DNA from: Gnetum montanum
Lineage: Eukaryota > Streptophyta > Gnetopsida > Gnetales > Gnetaceae
Reading direction: 5' to 3'
Assembly (NCBI GenBank): GCA_015680685.1
Contig: MNCI01022436.1
Span: 82,035-146,034 of the forward strand
DNA: 64,000 nucleotides
Made by a program: the position numbers and the translations under genes. Below the pieces are notes generated by a model, which worked only from the letters and a program-made list of their open reading frames with translations, was not told where the DNA came from and did not search any database. Positions 1-12,322 of the stretch are shown piece after piece (position 1 is the stretch's first letter; every line of letters begins with the position of its first letter).

Positions 1-68
1 TAAGCGCGCTTGGACTAGAGTAGTACTGGGATGGGTGACGTCTCGGGAAGTCCTAGTGTTGCAACCTT
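1..68 (+). rRNA. 5S rRNA A-type copy, 5' cut by window edge
   Basis: Begins inside box A (TAAGCGCGCTTGGACTAGAG) and contains the complete box C and 3' end, followed by a T run. The first 52 bases lie outside the window. Confidence 0.85.
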
Positions 69-552
69 CTTTTTTTCCTTTCGCTTTTCTCGTGATACAT
101 CTATATCGTTCAAGGGTGCTCGCTTTGCCTCTTCATTTCTCCGTCGCAGGCCCACGCCCGGAGAAGTCCTTGCTCATTTCATTTCCCGTTCCTAGTTTTC
201 TCTATCTATGCATGGCATGACGCTGCCTGGCACAAGCTTAAGCGATTGCAGCGTCATGCGGTTGACAAATGCAATCGTTCATGCGCTAACGCAACGGATC
301 TGATCAAGACTACGTAATTCAGCGAGCTTGCGATAGAGTAGTGCTGGGATGGGTGACCTCTCCGAAAGTCATGGGGTCACACCCTCCTTTTTCGCTGCGC
401 TTTTCTCGTTTCGTGTCTTTATGGTTGGACGGTGCATGCCCTTTATTATCTGTTCTTCAACGTAGGCTCAAGGCTGGAGCCGTCTTCTCCCATTTCCTTT
501 TCGCTTCCTATTTTTCTCTCATTATGCACACCGTTGTTTTGCGCAGTGCAAG

Positions 553-558
553 TTTAAG
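553..558 (+). promoter_or_regulatory. TATA-like element of A-type 5S gene, -30 to -25
   Basis: TTTAAG lies 25-30 bp upstream of the A gene start at 583, and a C occupies -1. Plant 5S genes are known to use a TATA-like motif near -28 and C at -1 together with the internal control region. The same GTTTAAGTGGGGGCAG block precedes nearly every A copy at this distance; B copies have CTTAAG in the matching place. Confidence 0.55.
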
Positions 559-582
559 TGGGGGCAGCGTCATCCACTCAAC

Positions 583-702
583 GGGTGTGATCGTTCCAGC
601 GCTAACGCATCGGATCCCATCAAAACTCCGCAATTAAGCGTGCTTGGGCTAGAGTAGTACTGGAATGGGTGACGTCTTGGGAAGTCCTAGTGTTGCAACC
701 TC
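583..702 (+). rRNA. 5S rRNA A-type copy (reference copy)
   Basis: First complete A copy. The product would be the 5S RNA of the large ribosomal subunit, made by RNA polymerase III from an internal promoter. It starts GGGTGTGATC and ends TTGCAACC; box A region TTAAGCGTGCTTGGGC and box C GGAATGGGTGACGTC are present, and T8 follows. It is the only copy I found that keeps CCGCA at positions 46-50, where the others read CCGTA, CCATA, CCGAA or CTGTA; the canonical plant gene has CCGCAG. Other differences: TCGTTCC for TCATACC and GGAATG for GGGATG. Confidence 0.85.
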
Positions 703-703
703 C

Positions 704-711
704 TTTTTTTT
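704..711 (+). terminator. Pol III terminator (T8) of the 583 copy
   Basis: A run of eight T begins two bases after the 5S 3' end, the normal stop signal for RNA polymerase III. Most A copies carry T6-T8 and most B copies T5 at this position. Weak variants include TTTTCTTCC (after 1970, 4505, 7448) and TATTTTCCC (after 3238, 9787, 13586). Confidence 0.7.
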
Positions 712-900
712 CTTTCGCTTTTCTCGTGATACATCGGTATCGTTCCAGGGTGCTCGCTTTGCCTTTTCATTTCTCCATCGCAGGCCCACGCGTGGAGAAG
801 TCCTTGCTCATTTTGTTTCCTGTTCCTAGTTTACTCTCTCTATGCATTGCATGACGCTGGCCGGTGCAAGATTAAGCGATCGCAGCGTCATGCGGCTGAC

Positions 901-1020
901 GAATGCATTCGTTCATGCGCTAACGCAGCGGATCTGATCAAGACTCCGTAATTCAGCGCACTTGGGCTACAGTAGTGCTGGGATGGGTGACCTCTCGCGA
1001 AGTCGTGGGGTCACAACCTC
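901..1020 (+). pseudogene. B-type 5S variant/pseudogene (representative)
   Basis: Same length and frame as the A gene, but the 5' part reads GAATGCATTCGTTCATGCGC and GATCTGATCAAGAC. The 3' end is consensus-like TCACAACC, so the 5'/3' terminal helix of 5S RNA cannot form. The internal promoter survives: CACTTGGGCTACAG for box A and GGGATGGGTGACC for box C, followed by T5. By RNA structure it is a pseudogene; by promoter content it could still bind TFIIIA and be transcribed. Confidence 0.75.
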
Positions 1021-1850
1021 CTTTTTCGTTGCGCTTTTCTTGTTTCGTGTCTTTATGGTCGGATCGTGCTTACACTTTATTATCTGTTCTTCGCCGTAGG
1101 CTCAGCGATGGAGCCTTCCTCTCCCATTTCCTTTTTAGTTCCTAGTTTTCCCTAATTATGCATTCCGTTGCTTTGCTCGGCTCATGTTTAACTGGGGGCA
1201 ACGTCGTGCACTCAACAGGTGCAATCATACCAATGCTAACACATCGGATCCCATCAGAACTCCGTAATTAAGTGCGCTTGGGCTAGAGTAGTACTGGGAT
1301 GGGTGACCTCTCGGGAAGTCCTAGTGTTGCACTCTCCTTTTTTCCCTTTCACTTTTCTCATGATACATCTGTATCGTTCGAGGGTGCTCGCTTTGCCCTT
1401 TCATTTCTCCGTCGCAGGCCCATGCCTGAAGAAGTCCTTTCTAATTTCATTTCTCGTTCCTAGTTTTCTCTCTGTATGCATGGCATGATGCTGCCCGGCG
1501 CAAGCTTAAGCGATCGCAACGTCATGTGGCTGACGAATGCAATCGTTCATGCGCTAATGTAGCAGATCTGATCAAGACTCCGTAATTCAGCGCGCTTGGG
1601 CTACAGTAGTGCTGGGATGGGTGACCTCTCGGGAACTCGTGGGGTCGCACCCTCCTTTTTCGTTGCGCTTTTCTCTTTTCGTGTGTTTATGGTCGGACGG
1701 TGCTTGCGCTTTATTATCTATTCTTCATCGCAGGCTCAGGGCTGGAGCCGTCTTTTCCCATTTCCTTTTCGGTTCCTAGTTTTCTTTCATTATGGATGCC
1801 GTTGCTTTGCGCGGCGCAAGTTTAAGTGGGGGCAGCTTCGTGCACTCAAC

Positions 1851-1970
1851 GGGTGCGATCATACCAGCGCTAACGCATCGGGTCCCATCAGAACTCCATA
1901 ATTAAGCATGCTTGGGCTAGAGTAGTACTGGGATGGGTGAACTCTCGGGAAGTCCTAGTGTTGCACCCTC
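1851..1970 (+). rRNA. 5S rRNA A-type copy
   Basis: Intact termini, GGGTGCGATCATACCAGCGC at the 5' end and TTGCACCCTCC at the 3' end, so helix I can form. Differences from the array consensus: GGGTCCC for GGATCCC, CCATAATT, and GTGAACTC in box C. The T run is broken by a C (TTTTCTTCC). Confidence 0.82.
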
Positions 1971-3118
1971 CTTTTCTTCCTTTCGCTTTTCTCGTGATAC
2001 GTCGGTATCGTTCAAGGGTGATCGCTTTGCCTTTTCATTTCTCTATCACAGGCCCACGCCCGGAGAAGTCCTTGCTTATTTCGTTTCCTATTCCTAGTTT
2101 TCTCTCTCTATGCATCGCATGACGCTGTCCGGCGTAAGCTTAAGCGATCGCAGCGTCATGCGACTGACGAATGCATTCGTTCATGCGCTAACGCAGCGGA
2201 TCTGATCAAGACTCCGTAATTCAGCACGCTTGGGCTAGAGTAGTGCTGGGATGGGTGACCTCTCGGGAAGTCGTGGGGTTGCAGTGTCCTTTTTCGCTGC
2301 GCTTTTCTCATTTCGTGTCTTTATGGTCGGACGGTGCTTGTGCTTTATTATCTGTTCTTCGCCGCAGGCTCAGGGATGGAGCAGTCTTCTCCCATTTCCT
2401 TTTCGGTTCCTAGTTTTCTCTCATTATGCATGCGGTTGCTTTGCGCAGCGCAACTTTAAGTGGGGGCAGCATCATGCATTCAATAGGTGCAATCATACCA
2501 ACGCTAATGCATCGGATCCCATCAGAACTCTGTAATTAAGCGCGCTTGGGCTAGACTAGTACTGGGATGGGTGACATCTCGAGAAGTCCTAGTGTTGCAT
2601 CCTCCTTTTTTTCCTTTCGCTTTTCTCATGATACGTCGGTATCGTTCAAGGGTGCTCGCTTTGCCTTTTCATTTCTCCGTCACAGGCCCATGCCCGGAGA
2701 AGTCCTTGCTTATTTCGTTTCCCGTTCCTAGTTTTCTCTCTCTATGCATCGCATGACGCTGGCCAGCGTAAGCTTAAGCGATCGCAGCATCATGCGACTG
2801 AAGAATGCATTCGTTCATGTGCTAACGCAACGTATCTGATCAAGACTCCGTAATTCAGCACGCTTGGGCTAGAGTAGTGCTGGGATGGGTGACCTCTCGA
2901 GAAGTCGTGAGGTCGCACCCTCCTTTTTCGCTGCGCTTTTCTCTTTTCGTGTCTTTATGGTCGGACGGTTCTTGCGCTTTATTATCTGTTCTTCGTCGCA
3001 GGCTCAGGGCTCGAGCCGTCTTCTCCCATTTCCTTTTGGGTTCCTAGTTTTCTCTCATTATGCATGTCACTGCTTTGCGCGGCGCAAGTTTAAGTGGGGG
3101 CAGCGTCGTGCACTCAAC

Positions 3119-3238
3119 GGGTGCGATCATACCAGCGCTAATGCATCGGATCCCATCAGAACTCCGAAATTAGGTGTGCTTGGGCCAGAGTAGTATTGGG
3201 ATGGGTGACCTCTCGGGAAGTCCTAGTGTTGCACCCTC
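3119..3238 (+). rRNA. 5S rRNA A-type copy
   Basis: Both termini are canonical and box C is the consensus GGGATGGGTGACC. It differs at CCGAAATTAGGTG and has GGGCCAGAG where most copies have GGGCTAGAG. The terminator is weak (TATTTTCCC). Confidence 0.82.
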
Positions 3239-4385
3239 CTATTTTCCCTTTCGCTTTTCTCGTGATACGTCTGTATCGTTCGAGGGTGCTCGCTTCTCCT
3301 TTTCATTTCTCCGTCGCGGGCCCATGCCTGGAGAAGTCCTTGCTCATTTCGTTTCCCGTTCCTCGTTTTCTCTCTCTATGCATGCATTATGCTGCCCAGC
3401 GCAAGCTTAAGCAATCACAGCGTCACGCAGTTGATGAATGCAATCGTTCATGCTCTAACGCATCGGATCTGATCAAGACTCCGTAATTCAGCGCGCTTGG
3501 GCTAGAGTAGTGCTGGGATGGGTGACCTCTCGGGAAGTCGTGGGGTTGCAGCCTCGTTTTTCGTTGCACTTTTCTCGTTTCGTGTCTTTATGGTCGGACG
3601 GTGCTTGCGCTTTATTATCTGTTCTTCGCTACAGGCTCACGGATGGAGCTGTCTTCTCCCATTTCCTTTTCGGTTCCTAGTTTTCTCTCATTATGCATGC
3701 CGTTGCTTTGCGCAGCGCAACTTTAAGTGGGGGCAGCGTCGTGTATTCAATAGGTGCGATCATACCAACGCTAATGCATCGGATCCCATCAGAACTCCGT
3801 AATTAAGCTCGCTTGGGCTAGAGTAGTACTGGGATGGGTGACGTCTTGGGAAGTGCTAGTGTTGCACTCTCCTTTTTTTCATTTTACTTTTCTCGTGATA
3901 CGTCTGTATCGTTTGAGGATGCTTGCTTTCCCTTTTCATTTCTTCGTCGCAGGCCCACGCCCGGAGAAGTCCTTGCTCATTTTGTTTCCTGTTCCTAGTT
4001 TTCTCTCTCTATGTATGGCATGACGCTGCCCGGCGCAAGCTTAAGTGATCACAGCATCATGCAGCTGACGAATGCAATCATTCATGCACTAACGCAGTGG
4101 ATCTGATCAAGACTCCGTAATTCAGCGCGCTTGGGCTACAGTAGTGCTAGGATGGATGACCTCTCAGGAAGTCATGTTGTCGTAGGCTCCTTTTTCGCTG
4201 CGCTTTTCTCATTTCTTGTCTTTATGGTCGGACGGTGGTTGCGCTTTATTATCTATTCTTTGTCACAGGCTCAAGGCTGGAGCCATCTTCTCCCATTTCC
4301 TTTTCGGTTCCTAGTTTTCTCTCATTATGCATGCAGTTGCTTTGCGCGGTGCAAGTTTAAGTGGGGGCATCGTCGTGCACTCAAC

Positions 4386-4505
4386 AGGTGCGATCATACC
4401 AGCGCTAACGCATCGGATCCCATCAGAACTCCGTAATTAAGCGTGCTTGGGCTAGAGTAGTACTGGGATGGGTGAACTCGCGGGAAGTCCTAGTGTTGCA
4501 CCCTC
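4386..4505 (+). rRNA. 5S rRNA A-type copy
   Basis: Starts AGGTGCGATC and otherwise follows the consensus through box A (TTAAGCGTGCTTGGGC). Box C reads GTGAACTCGCGGG. A near copy at 14734 shares these changes. Confidence 0.82.
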
Positions 4506-6911
4506 CTTTTCTTCCTTTCGCTTTTCTCGTGATACGTCTGTATCGTTCAAGGGTGCTGGCTTTGCCTTTTCATTTCTCTGTCGTAGGCCCACACCTGGAG
4601 AATTCCTTGCTCATTTTGTTTCCTGTTTCTAGTTTTCTCTCTCCATGCATGGCATGACACTGCCCGGCACAAGCTTAAGCGATCACAGCGTCATGTGGCT
4701 GATGAATGCAATCGTTCATGCGCTAATGCAGCGGATCTGATCAAGACTCTGTAATTCAGTGTGCTTGGGCTAGAGTAGTGCTGGGATGGGTGACCTCTCG
4801 GGAACTCCTGGGGTCGTAGCCTCCTTTTTCATTGCGCTTTTCTCATTTCGTGTCTTTATGGTCGGACGGTGCTTGCGCTTTATTATCTATTCTTCGTCGC
4901 AGGCTCAGGGCTGGAGCCGTCTTCTCCCATTTCCTTTTCGGTTCCTAGTTTTCTCTCATTATGCATGCCATTGCTTTGCGTGGCGCAAGGTTAAGTGAGG
5001 GCAGCATCGTGCACACAACGGGTGTGATCATACCACCGCTAACGCATTGGATCGCATCAGAACTCCATAATTAAGCACGCTTGGGCTAGAGTAGTACTGG
5101 GATGGGTGACATCTCGGGAAGTCCTAGTGTTGCATCCTCCTTTTTTTCCTTTCGCTTTTCTCGTGATACGTCGGTATCGTTCAAGGGTGCCTTTTCATTT
5201 CTCCATCGCAGGCCCACGCCCGGAGAAGTGCTTGCTCATTTCATTTCCCGTTCCTAGTTTTCTCTCTCTATGCATCGCATGACGCTGGCCGGCGTAAGCT
5301 TAAGCGATCGCAGCGTCATGCGGCTGACGAATGCATTCGTTCATGCGCTAACACAGCGGATCTAATCAAGACTCCGTAATTCAACGTGCTTGGGCTAGAG
5401 TAGTGCTGGGATGGGTGACCTCTCGGGAAGTCGTGGGGTTGCACCCTCCTTTTTCGCTGCGCTTTTCTCGTTTCATGTCTTTATGGTTGGACGGTGCTTG
5501 CGCTTTATTATCTGTTCCTCGCCGCAGGCTCAGGGATGGAGCCTTCTTCTCCCATTTCCTTTTCGGTTCCTAGTTTTCTCTCATTATGCATGTCGTTGCT
5601 TTGCGCAGCGCAACTTTAAGTGGGGGCAGCGTCGTGCATTCAATAGGTGCGATCATACCAACGCTAATCCATCAGTTCCCATCAGAACTTCGTAATTAAG
5701 TGCACTTGGGCTAGAGTAGTACTGGGATGGGTGACCTCTCGGGAAGTCCTAGTGTTGCACTCTCGTTTTAATCCTTTCGCATTTCTCGTGATACGTCTGT
5801 ATCATTCGAGGGTGCTCACTTTGCCTTTTCATTTCTCCATCGCAGGCCTATGCTCGGAGAAGTCCTTGCTCATTTCGTTTCCCATTCCTAGTTTTCTCTC
5901 TCTATGTATGGCATGACGCTGCCCAGTGCAAGCTTAAGCCATCACAGCATCATGCAGCTTATGAATGCAATCGTTCATGCGCTAACGTAACGGATCTGAT
6001 CAAGACTCCGTAATTCAGCGCGCTTGGGCTAGAGTAGTGCTGGGATGGGTGACCTCTCGGGAAGACGTGGGGTCGCACCCTCCTTTTTCATTGCACTTTT
6101 CTCATTTCATGTCTTTATGGTTGGACGGTGCTTGTGCTTTATTATCTGTTCTTCGTCGCATGCTCAGGGCTGGAGCCGTCTTCTCCCATTTCCTTTTTGG
6201 TTCCTAGTTTTGTCTAATTATGCATGTCGTTGCTTTGCGCGATGCAAGTTTAAGTGGGGGCAGCATCGTCCACTCAACGGGTGTTATCATACCAGCGCTA
6301 ACGCATCAGATCCCATCAGAACTCCGTAATTAAGCGTGCTTGGGCTAGAGTAGTACTGGGATGGGTGACGTCTCGGGAAGTCCTAGTGTTGCATCCTCCT
6401 TTTTTTCCTTTCACTTTTCTCATGATACATCAGTATCATTCAAGGGTGCTCGCTTTGCCTTTTCATTTCTCCGTCGCAGGCCCATGCCCGGAGAAGTCCT
6501 TGTTCATTTCATTTCTGTTCCTAGTTTTCTCTCTCTATGCATGGCATGACACTACCCGGCGCAAGCTTAAGCAATCGCAGCGTCATGCAGCTGATGAATG
6601 CAATCGTTCATGCGCTAATGCAGCAGATCTGATCAAGACTCCTTAATTCAGCGTGCTTGGGCTAGAGTACTGCTGGGATGGGTGACCTCTCGGGAAGTCG
6701 TGGGGTCGTAGCCTCCTTTTTCGTTGCGCTTTTCTTGTTTCGTGTCTTTATGGTCAGACGGTGCTTGCGCTTTATTATCTGTTCTTCGTTGCAGGCTCAG
6801 GGCTAGAGCTGTCTTCTCCCATTTCCTTTTCGGTTCCTAGTTTTCTCTAATTCTGCATGCCGTTGCTTTCAGCGGCACAAGTTTAAGTGGGGGTAGCATC
6901 GTGCACTCAAC

Positions 6912-6976
6912 GGGTGTGATCATACTAGTGCTAACGCATCGGGTGACCTCTTGGGAAGTCCTAGTGTTGCACCCTC
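6912..6976 (+). pseudogene. A-type 5S with 55-bp internal deletion
   Basis: The gene jumps from CTAACGCATC directly to GGGTGACCTC, losing box A and the intermediate element. The short GG match at both sides of the join suggests end-joining or replication slippage. An identical scar occurs at 17076. Confidence 0.88.
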
Positions 6977-7136
6977 CTTTTCTCCCTTGGCTTTTCTCGT
7001 GATACATCTGTATCGTTCGAGGGTGCTCGCTTTGCCTTTTCATTTCTCCATCATAGGCCCACTCTCGGAGAAGTCCTTGCTCATTTCGTTTCCCGTTCCT
7101 AGTTTTCTCTCTCTATGCATGGCCTGACACTGCCCG

Positions 7137-7145
7137 GCGAATGCG
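7137..7145 (+). other. Deletion scar: whole B gene lost
   Basis: An A spacer (CTGCCCGGCG) runs straight into a B spacer (GCGCTTTTCTTG), so the intervening B gene and spacer end are missing. The same join lies near 17,303. Confidence 0.8.
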
Positions 7146-7962
7146 CTTTTCTTGTTTCGTGTCTTTATGGTCGGACGGTGCTTGCGCTTTATTATTTATT
7201 CTTCATCGCAGGGTCAGGGCTGGAGCCATCTTCTTCCATTTCCTTTTCGGTTCGTAGTTTTCTCTCATTATGCATGTCGTTGCTTTGCGCGGTGCATGTT
7301 TAAGTGGGGGCAGCGTCGTGCACTCAATGTGTGCGATCGTACCAGCGCTAACGCATCAGATCCCATCAGAACTCCGTACTTAAGCACGCTTGGGCTAGAG
7401 TAGTGTTGGGATGGGTGATCTCTCGGGAAGTCCTAGTGTTGCACTCGCCTTTTCTTCCTTTCTCTTTTCTCGTGATACGTCGGTATCGTTCGAGGGTGCT
7501 CGCTTTCCCTTTTCATTTCTCTGTCGCAGGCCCATGCCCGCAGAAGTCCTTGCTCATTAAGTTTCCTGTTCCTAGTTTTCTCTCTCTATGCATGGCATGA
7601 AGCTACCCGGTGCAAGCTTCAGCGATCGCAGTGTCATGCAGCTGACGAATGCAATCATTCATGCGCTAACGCAGTGGATCTGATCAAGACTCCGTAATTG
7701 AGCGTGCTTGGGCTAGAGTAGTGCTGGGATGGGTGACCTCTCGGGAAGTCGTGGGGTTGCACCCTCCTTTTTCACTATGCTTTTCTTATTTCGTGTCTTT
7801 ATGGTTGGACGGTGCTTGCGCTTTATTATCTGTTCTTCGTTGCAGGCTCAGGGTAGGAGCCGTCTTCTTCCATTTCCTTTTCGGTTCCTAGTTTTCTCTC
7901 ATTATGCATGCCATTGCTTTGTGCGGCGCAAGTTTAAGTGGGCGCAGCATCGTGCACTCAAC

Positions 7963-8060
7963 GTGTGCTATCATACCAGCGCTAACGCATTCAATCCCAG
8001 CGCAAGCTTAAACGATCGCACTCTATGCATGGCCTGATACTGCCTGGCGCAAGCTTAAGC
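7963..8060 (+). pseudogene. Broken A-type 5S fused to A-spacer fragments
   Basis: About 30 bp of A gene 5' end (to CTAACGCATT) is followed by two partial copies of the A spacer end (GCGCAAGCTTAAACGATCGCA, then CTCTATGCATGGCC). Matches the rearrangement at 18128. Confidence 0.78.
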
Positions 8061-9667
8061 GATCGCAGCGTCACACAGTTAACGAATGCAATCGTTCATG
8101 CGCTAACGCAACGGATCTGACCAAGACTACGTAATTCAGCAAGCTTGCGCTAGAGTAGTGCTGGGATGGGTGATCTCTCCGGAAGTCATGGGGTCGCACC
8201 CTCCTTTTTCACTAAGCTTTTCTTGTTTCGTGTCTTTATGGTCGGATGGTGCTTGTGCTTTATTATTTGTTCTTCGTCGCAGGCTCAGGGCTGGAGCCGT
8301 CTTTTCCCCTTTCCTTTTCGGTTCCTAGTTTTCTCTCATTATGCATGCCATTGCTTTGCGCGGCGCAAGTTTAAGTGGGGGCAGCGTCGTGCACTCAACG
8401 GGGGCGATCGTACCAGCGCTAAAGCATTGGATCCCATCAGAAGTCCGTAACTAAGCGTGCTTGGGCTAGAGTAGTACTGGGATGGGTGACGTCTCGGGAA
8501 GTCCTAGTGTTGCAACCTCCTTTTTTTCCTTTCGCTTTTCTCGTGATACGTCGGTATCGTTCAAGGGTGCTTGCTTTGCCTTTTCATTTCTCTATCACAG
8601 GCCCACGCCCGGAGAAGTCCTTGCTTATTTTGTTTCCCATTCCTAGTTTTCTCTCTCTATGCATCGCATGATGCTGGCCGGCGTAAGCTTAAGCGATCGC
8701 AGCGTCATGCGACTGACGAATGCATTCGTTCATGCGCTAACGCAGCGGATCTGATCAAGACTCAGTAATTCAGCGCGCTTGGGCTAGAGTAGTGCTGGGA
8801 TGGGTGACCTCTCGGGAAGTCGTGGCGTTGCAGTGTCCTTTTTCGCTGTGCTTTTCTCATTTTGTGTCTTTATGGTTGGACGGTGCTTGCGCTTTATTAT
8901 CTGTTCTTCGCCGCAGGCTCAGGGATGGAGCAGTCTTCTCCCATTTCCTTTTCGGTTCCTAGTTTTCTCTCATTATGCATGCGGTTGCTTTGCGCAGCGC
9001 AACTTTAAGTGGGGGCAGCATCATGCATTCAATAGGTGCAATCATACCAACACTAATGCATCGGATCCCATCAAAACTCTGTAATTAAGCGCGCTTGGGC
9101 TAGACTAGTACTGGGATGGGTGACGTCTCGAGAAGTCCTAGTGTTGCATCCTCCTTTTTTTCCTTTCACTTTTCTCGTGATACGTCGGTATCGTTCAAGG
9201 GTGCTCGCTTTGCCTTTTCATTTCTCCGTCACAGGCCCACGCCCGGAGAAGTCCTTGCTTATTTCGTTTCCCGTTCCTAGTTTTCTCTCTCTATGCATCG
9301 CATGATGCTGGCTGGCGTAAGCTTAAGCGATCGTAGCGTCATGCGACTGACGAATGCATTCGTTCATGCGCTAACGCAACGTATCTGATCAAGACTCCGT
9401 AATTCAGCACGCTTGGGCTAGAGTAGTGCTGGGATGGGTGACCTCTCGAGAAGTCGTGAGGTCGCTCCCTCCTTTTTCGCTGCGCTTTTCTCTTTTCGTG
9501 TCTTTATGGTCGGACGGTTCTTGCGCTTTATTATCTGTTCTTCGTCGCAGGCTCAGGGCTCGAGCCGTCTTCTCCCATTTCCTTTTGGGTTCCTAGTTTT
9601 CTCTCATTATGCATGTCACTGCTTTGCGTGGTGCAAGTTTAAGTGGGGGCAGCGTCGTGCACTCAAC

Positions 9668-9787
9668 GGGTGCGATCATACCAGCGCTAACGCATCGGAT
9701 CCCATCAGAACTCCGAAATTAAGTGTGCTTGGGCTAGAGTAGTACTGGGATGGGTGACCTCTCGGGAAGTCCTAGTGTTGCACCCTC
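9668..9787 (+). rRNA. 5S rRNA A-type copy, near consensus
   Basis: One of the best preserved copies: canonical 5' and 3' ends, intact box C, and only CCGAAATTAAGTGTGC departing from consensus. It is the partner of the 3119 copy in a 6,549-bp-offset duplication. Confidence 0.87.
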
Positions 9788-10934
9788 CTATTTTCCCTTT
9801 CGCTTTTCTCGTGATACGTCTGTATCGTTCGAGGGTGCTCGCTTCTCCTTTTCATTTCTCCGTCGCAGGCCCATGCCTGGAGAAGTCCTTGCTCATTTCG
9901 TTTCCCGTTCCTCGTTTTCTCTCTCTATGCATGCATTATGCTGCTCGGTGCAAGCTTAAGCAATCACAGCGTCACACAGTTGATGAATGCAATCGTTCAT
10001 GCGCTAACGCAACGGATCTGATCAAGACTCCGTAATTCAGCGCGCTTGGGCTAGAGTAGTGCTGGGATGGGTGACCTCTCGGGAAGTCGTGGGGTTGCAG
10101 CCTCATTTTTCGTTGCGCTTTTCTCGTTTTGTGTCTTTATGGTCGGACGGTGCTTGCGCTTTATTATCTGTTCTTCGCTGCAGGCTCACGGATGGAGCCG
10201 TCTTCTCCCATTTCCTTTTCGGTTCCTAGTTTTCTCTCATTATGCATGCCGTTGCTTTGTGCGGCGTAAGTTTAAGTGGGGGCAGCGTCGTGCACTCAGC
10301 GGGTGCGATCGTACCAGCGCTAAAGCATTGGATCCCATCAGAAGTCCGTAACTAAGCGTGCTTGGGCTAGAGTAGTACTGGGATGGGTGACGTCTTGGGA
10401 AGTGCTAGTGTTGCACTCTCCTTTTTTTCATTTTGCTTTTCTTGTGATACATCTGTATCATTCGAGGATGCTTGCTTTTCCTTTTCATTTCTCCGTCGCA
10501 GGCCCACGCCCGGAGAAGTCCTTGCTCATTTTGTTTCCTGTTCCTAGTTTTCTCTCTCTATGTATGGCATGACGCTGCCCGGCGCAAGCTTAAGCGATCA
10601 CAGCATCATGCAGCTGACGAATGCAATCATTCATGCACTAACGCAGCGGATCTGATCAAGACTCCGTAATTCAGCGCGCTTGGGCTACAGTAGTGCTGGG
10701 ATGGATGACCTCTCGGAAATTTGTGTTGTCGTAGCCTCCTTTTTCGCTGCGCTTTTCTCATTTCTTGTCTTTATGGTCAGACGGTGCTTGCGCTTTATTA
10801 TCTATTCTTTGTCGCAGGCTCAAGGCTGGAGCCATCTTCTCCCATTTCGTTTTCGGTTCCTAGTTTTCTCTCATTATGCATGCAGTTGCTTTGCGCGGTG
10901 CAAGTTTAAGTGGCGGTAGCGTCGTGCACTCAAC

Positions 10935-11054
10935 AGGTGCGATCATACCAGTGCTAACGCATCGGATCCCATCAGAACTCCGTAATTAAGCGTGCTTGGG
11001 CTAGAGTAGTACTGGGATGGGTGAACTCACGGGAAGTCCTAGTGTTGCACCCTC
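10935..11054 (+). rRNA. 5S rRNA A-type copy
   Basis: AGGTGCGATC start, intact box A, GTGAACTCACGGG in box C, TTGCACCC end. Partner of the 4386 copy at the 6,549-bp offset. Confidence 0.82.
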
Positions 11055-12202
11055 CTTTTCTTCCTTTCGCTTTTCTCGTGATACGTCTGTATCGTTCAAG
11101 GGTGCTGGCTTTGCCTTTTCATTTCTCTGTTGCAGGCCCACGCCTGGAGAATTCCTTGCTCATTTCGTTTCCTGTTTCTAGTTTTCTCTCTCCATGCATG
11201 GCATGACACTGCCCGGCGCAAGCTTAAGCGATCACAGCGTCATGTGGCTGATGAATGCAATCGTTCATGCGCTAATGCAGCGGATCTGATCAAGACTCTG
11301 TAATTCAGTGTGCTTGGGCTAGAGAAGTGCTGGAATGGGTGACCTCTCGGGAAGTCGTGGGGTCGTAGCCTCCTTTTTCATTGCGCTTTTCTCATTTCGT
11401 GTCTTTATGGTCGGACGGTGCTTACGCTTTATTATCTGTTCTTCGTCACAGGCTCAGGGCTGGAGCCGTCTTCTCCCATTTCCTTTTCGGTTCCTAGTTT
11501 TCTTTCATTATGGATGCCGTTGCTTTGCGCGGCGCACGTTTAAGTTGGGGCAGCTTCGTGCACTCAACGGGTGCGATCATACCAGCGCTAACGCATCGGG
11601 TCCCATCAAAACTCCATAATTAAGCGTGCTTGGGCTAGAGTAGTACTGGGATGGGTGAACTCTCGGGAAGTCCTAGTGTTGCAACCTTCTTTTTTTCCTT
11701 TCGCTTTTCTCGTGATACATCTATATCATTCAAGGGTGCTTGCTTTGCCTTTTCATTTCTCTATCACAAGCCCACGCCCGGAGAAGTCCTTGCTTATTTC
11801 GTTTCCCATTCCTAGTTTTCTCTCTCTATGCATCGCATGACGCTGGCCGGCGTAAGCTTAAGCGATCGGAGTGTCATGCGACTGACGAATGCATTCGTTC
11901 ATGCGCTAACGCAGCGGATCTGATCAAGACTCCATAATTCAGCGCGCTTGGGCTAGAGTAGTGCTGGGATGCGTGACCTCTCAGGAAGTCGTGGGGGCGT
12001 AGCCTCCTTTTTCATTGCGCTTTTCTCTTTTCGTGTCCTTATGGTCGGACGGGGCTTGCGCTTTATTATCTGTTCTTCGCTGCAGGCTCATGGATGGAGC
12101 CGTCTTCTCCCATTTCCTTTTTGGTTCCTAGTTTTCTCCCATTATGCATGCCGTTGCTTTGCGCAGCACAACTTTAAGTGGGGGCAGCGTCGTGTATTCA
12201 AT

Positions 12203-12322
12203 AGGTGCGATCATACCAACGCTAATGCATCGGATCCCATCAGAACTCCGAAATTAAGTGTGCTTGGGCTAGAGTAGTACTGGGATGCGTGACCTCTCAG
12301 GAAGTCGTGGGGTCGTAGCCTC
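12203..12322 (+). pseudogene. Hybrid 5S, A 5' half and B 3' half
   Basis: AGGTGCGATC and GATCCCATCAGA (A) are followed by GGGATGCGTGACCTCTCAGG and GAAGTCGTGGGG (B), ending TCGTAGCC. The 3' end no longer complements the 5' end. Confidence 0.82.

Larger units (their letters stand above)
1..12202 (+). repeat. Array block 1: A and B copy positions
   Basis: A-type gene starts: (before 1), 583, 1217, 1851, 2485, 3119, 3752, 4386, 5020, 5645, 6279, 6912 (deleted), 7329, 7963 (broken), 8400, 9034, 9668, 10301, 10935, 11569. B-type gene starts: 267, 901, 1535, 2169, 2803, 3436, 4070, 4704, 5329, 5963, 6596, 7647, 8084, 8718, 9352, 9985, 10619, 11253, 11887. Each intact copy is 120 bp. Between 6912 and 8084 the regular order is damaged by three deletions. 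The remainder is spacer, in which I see no other gene. Confidence 0.88.
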
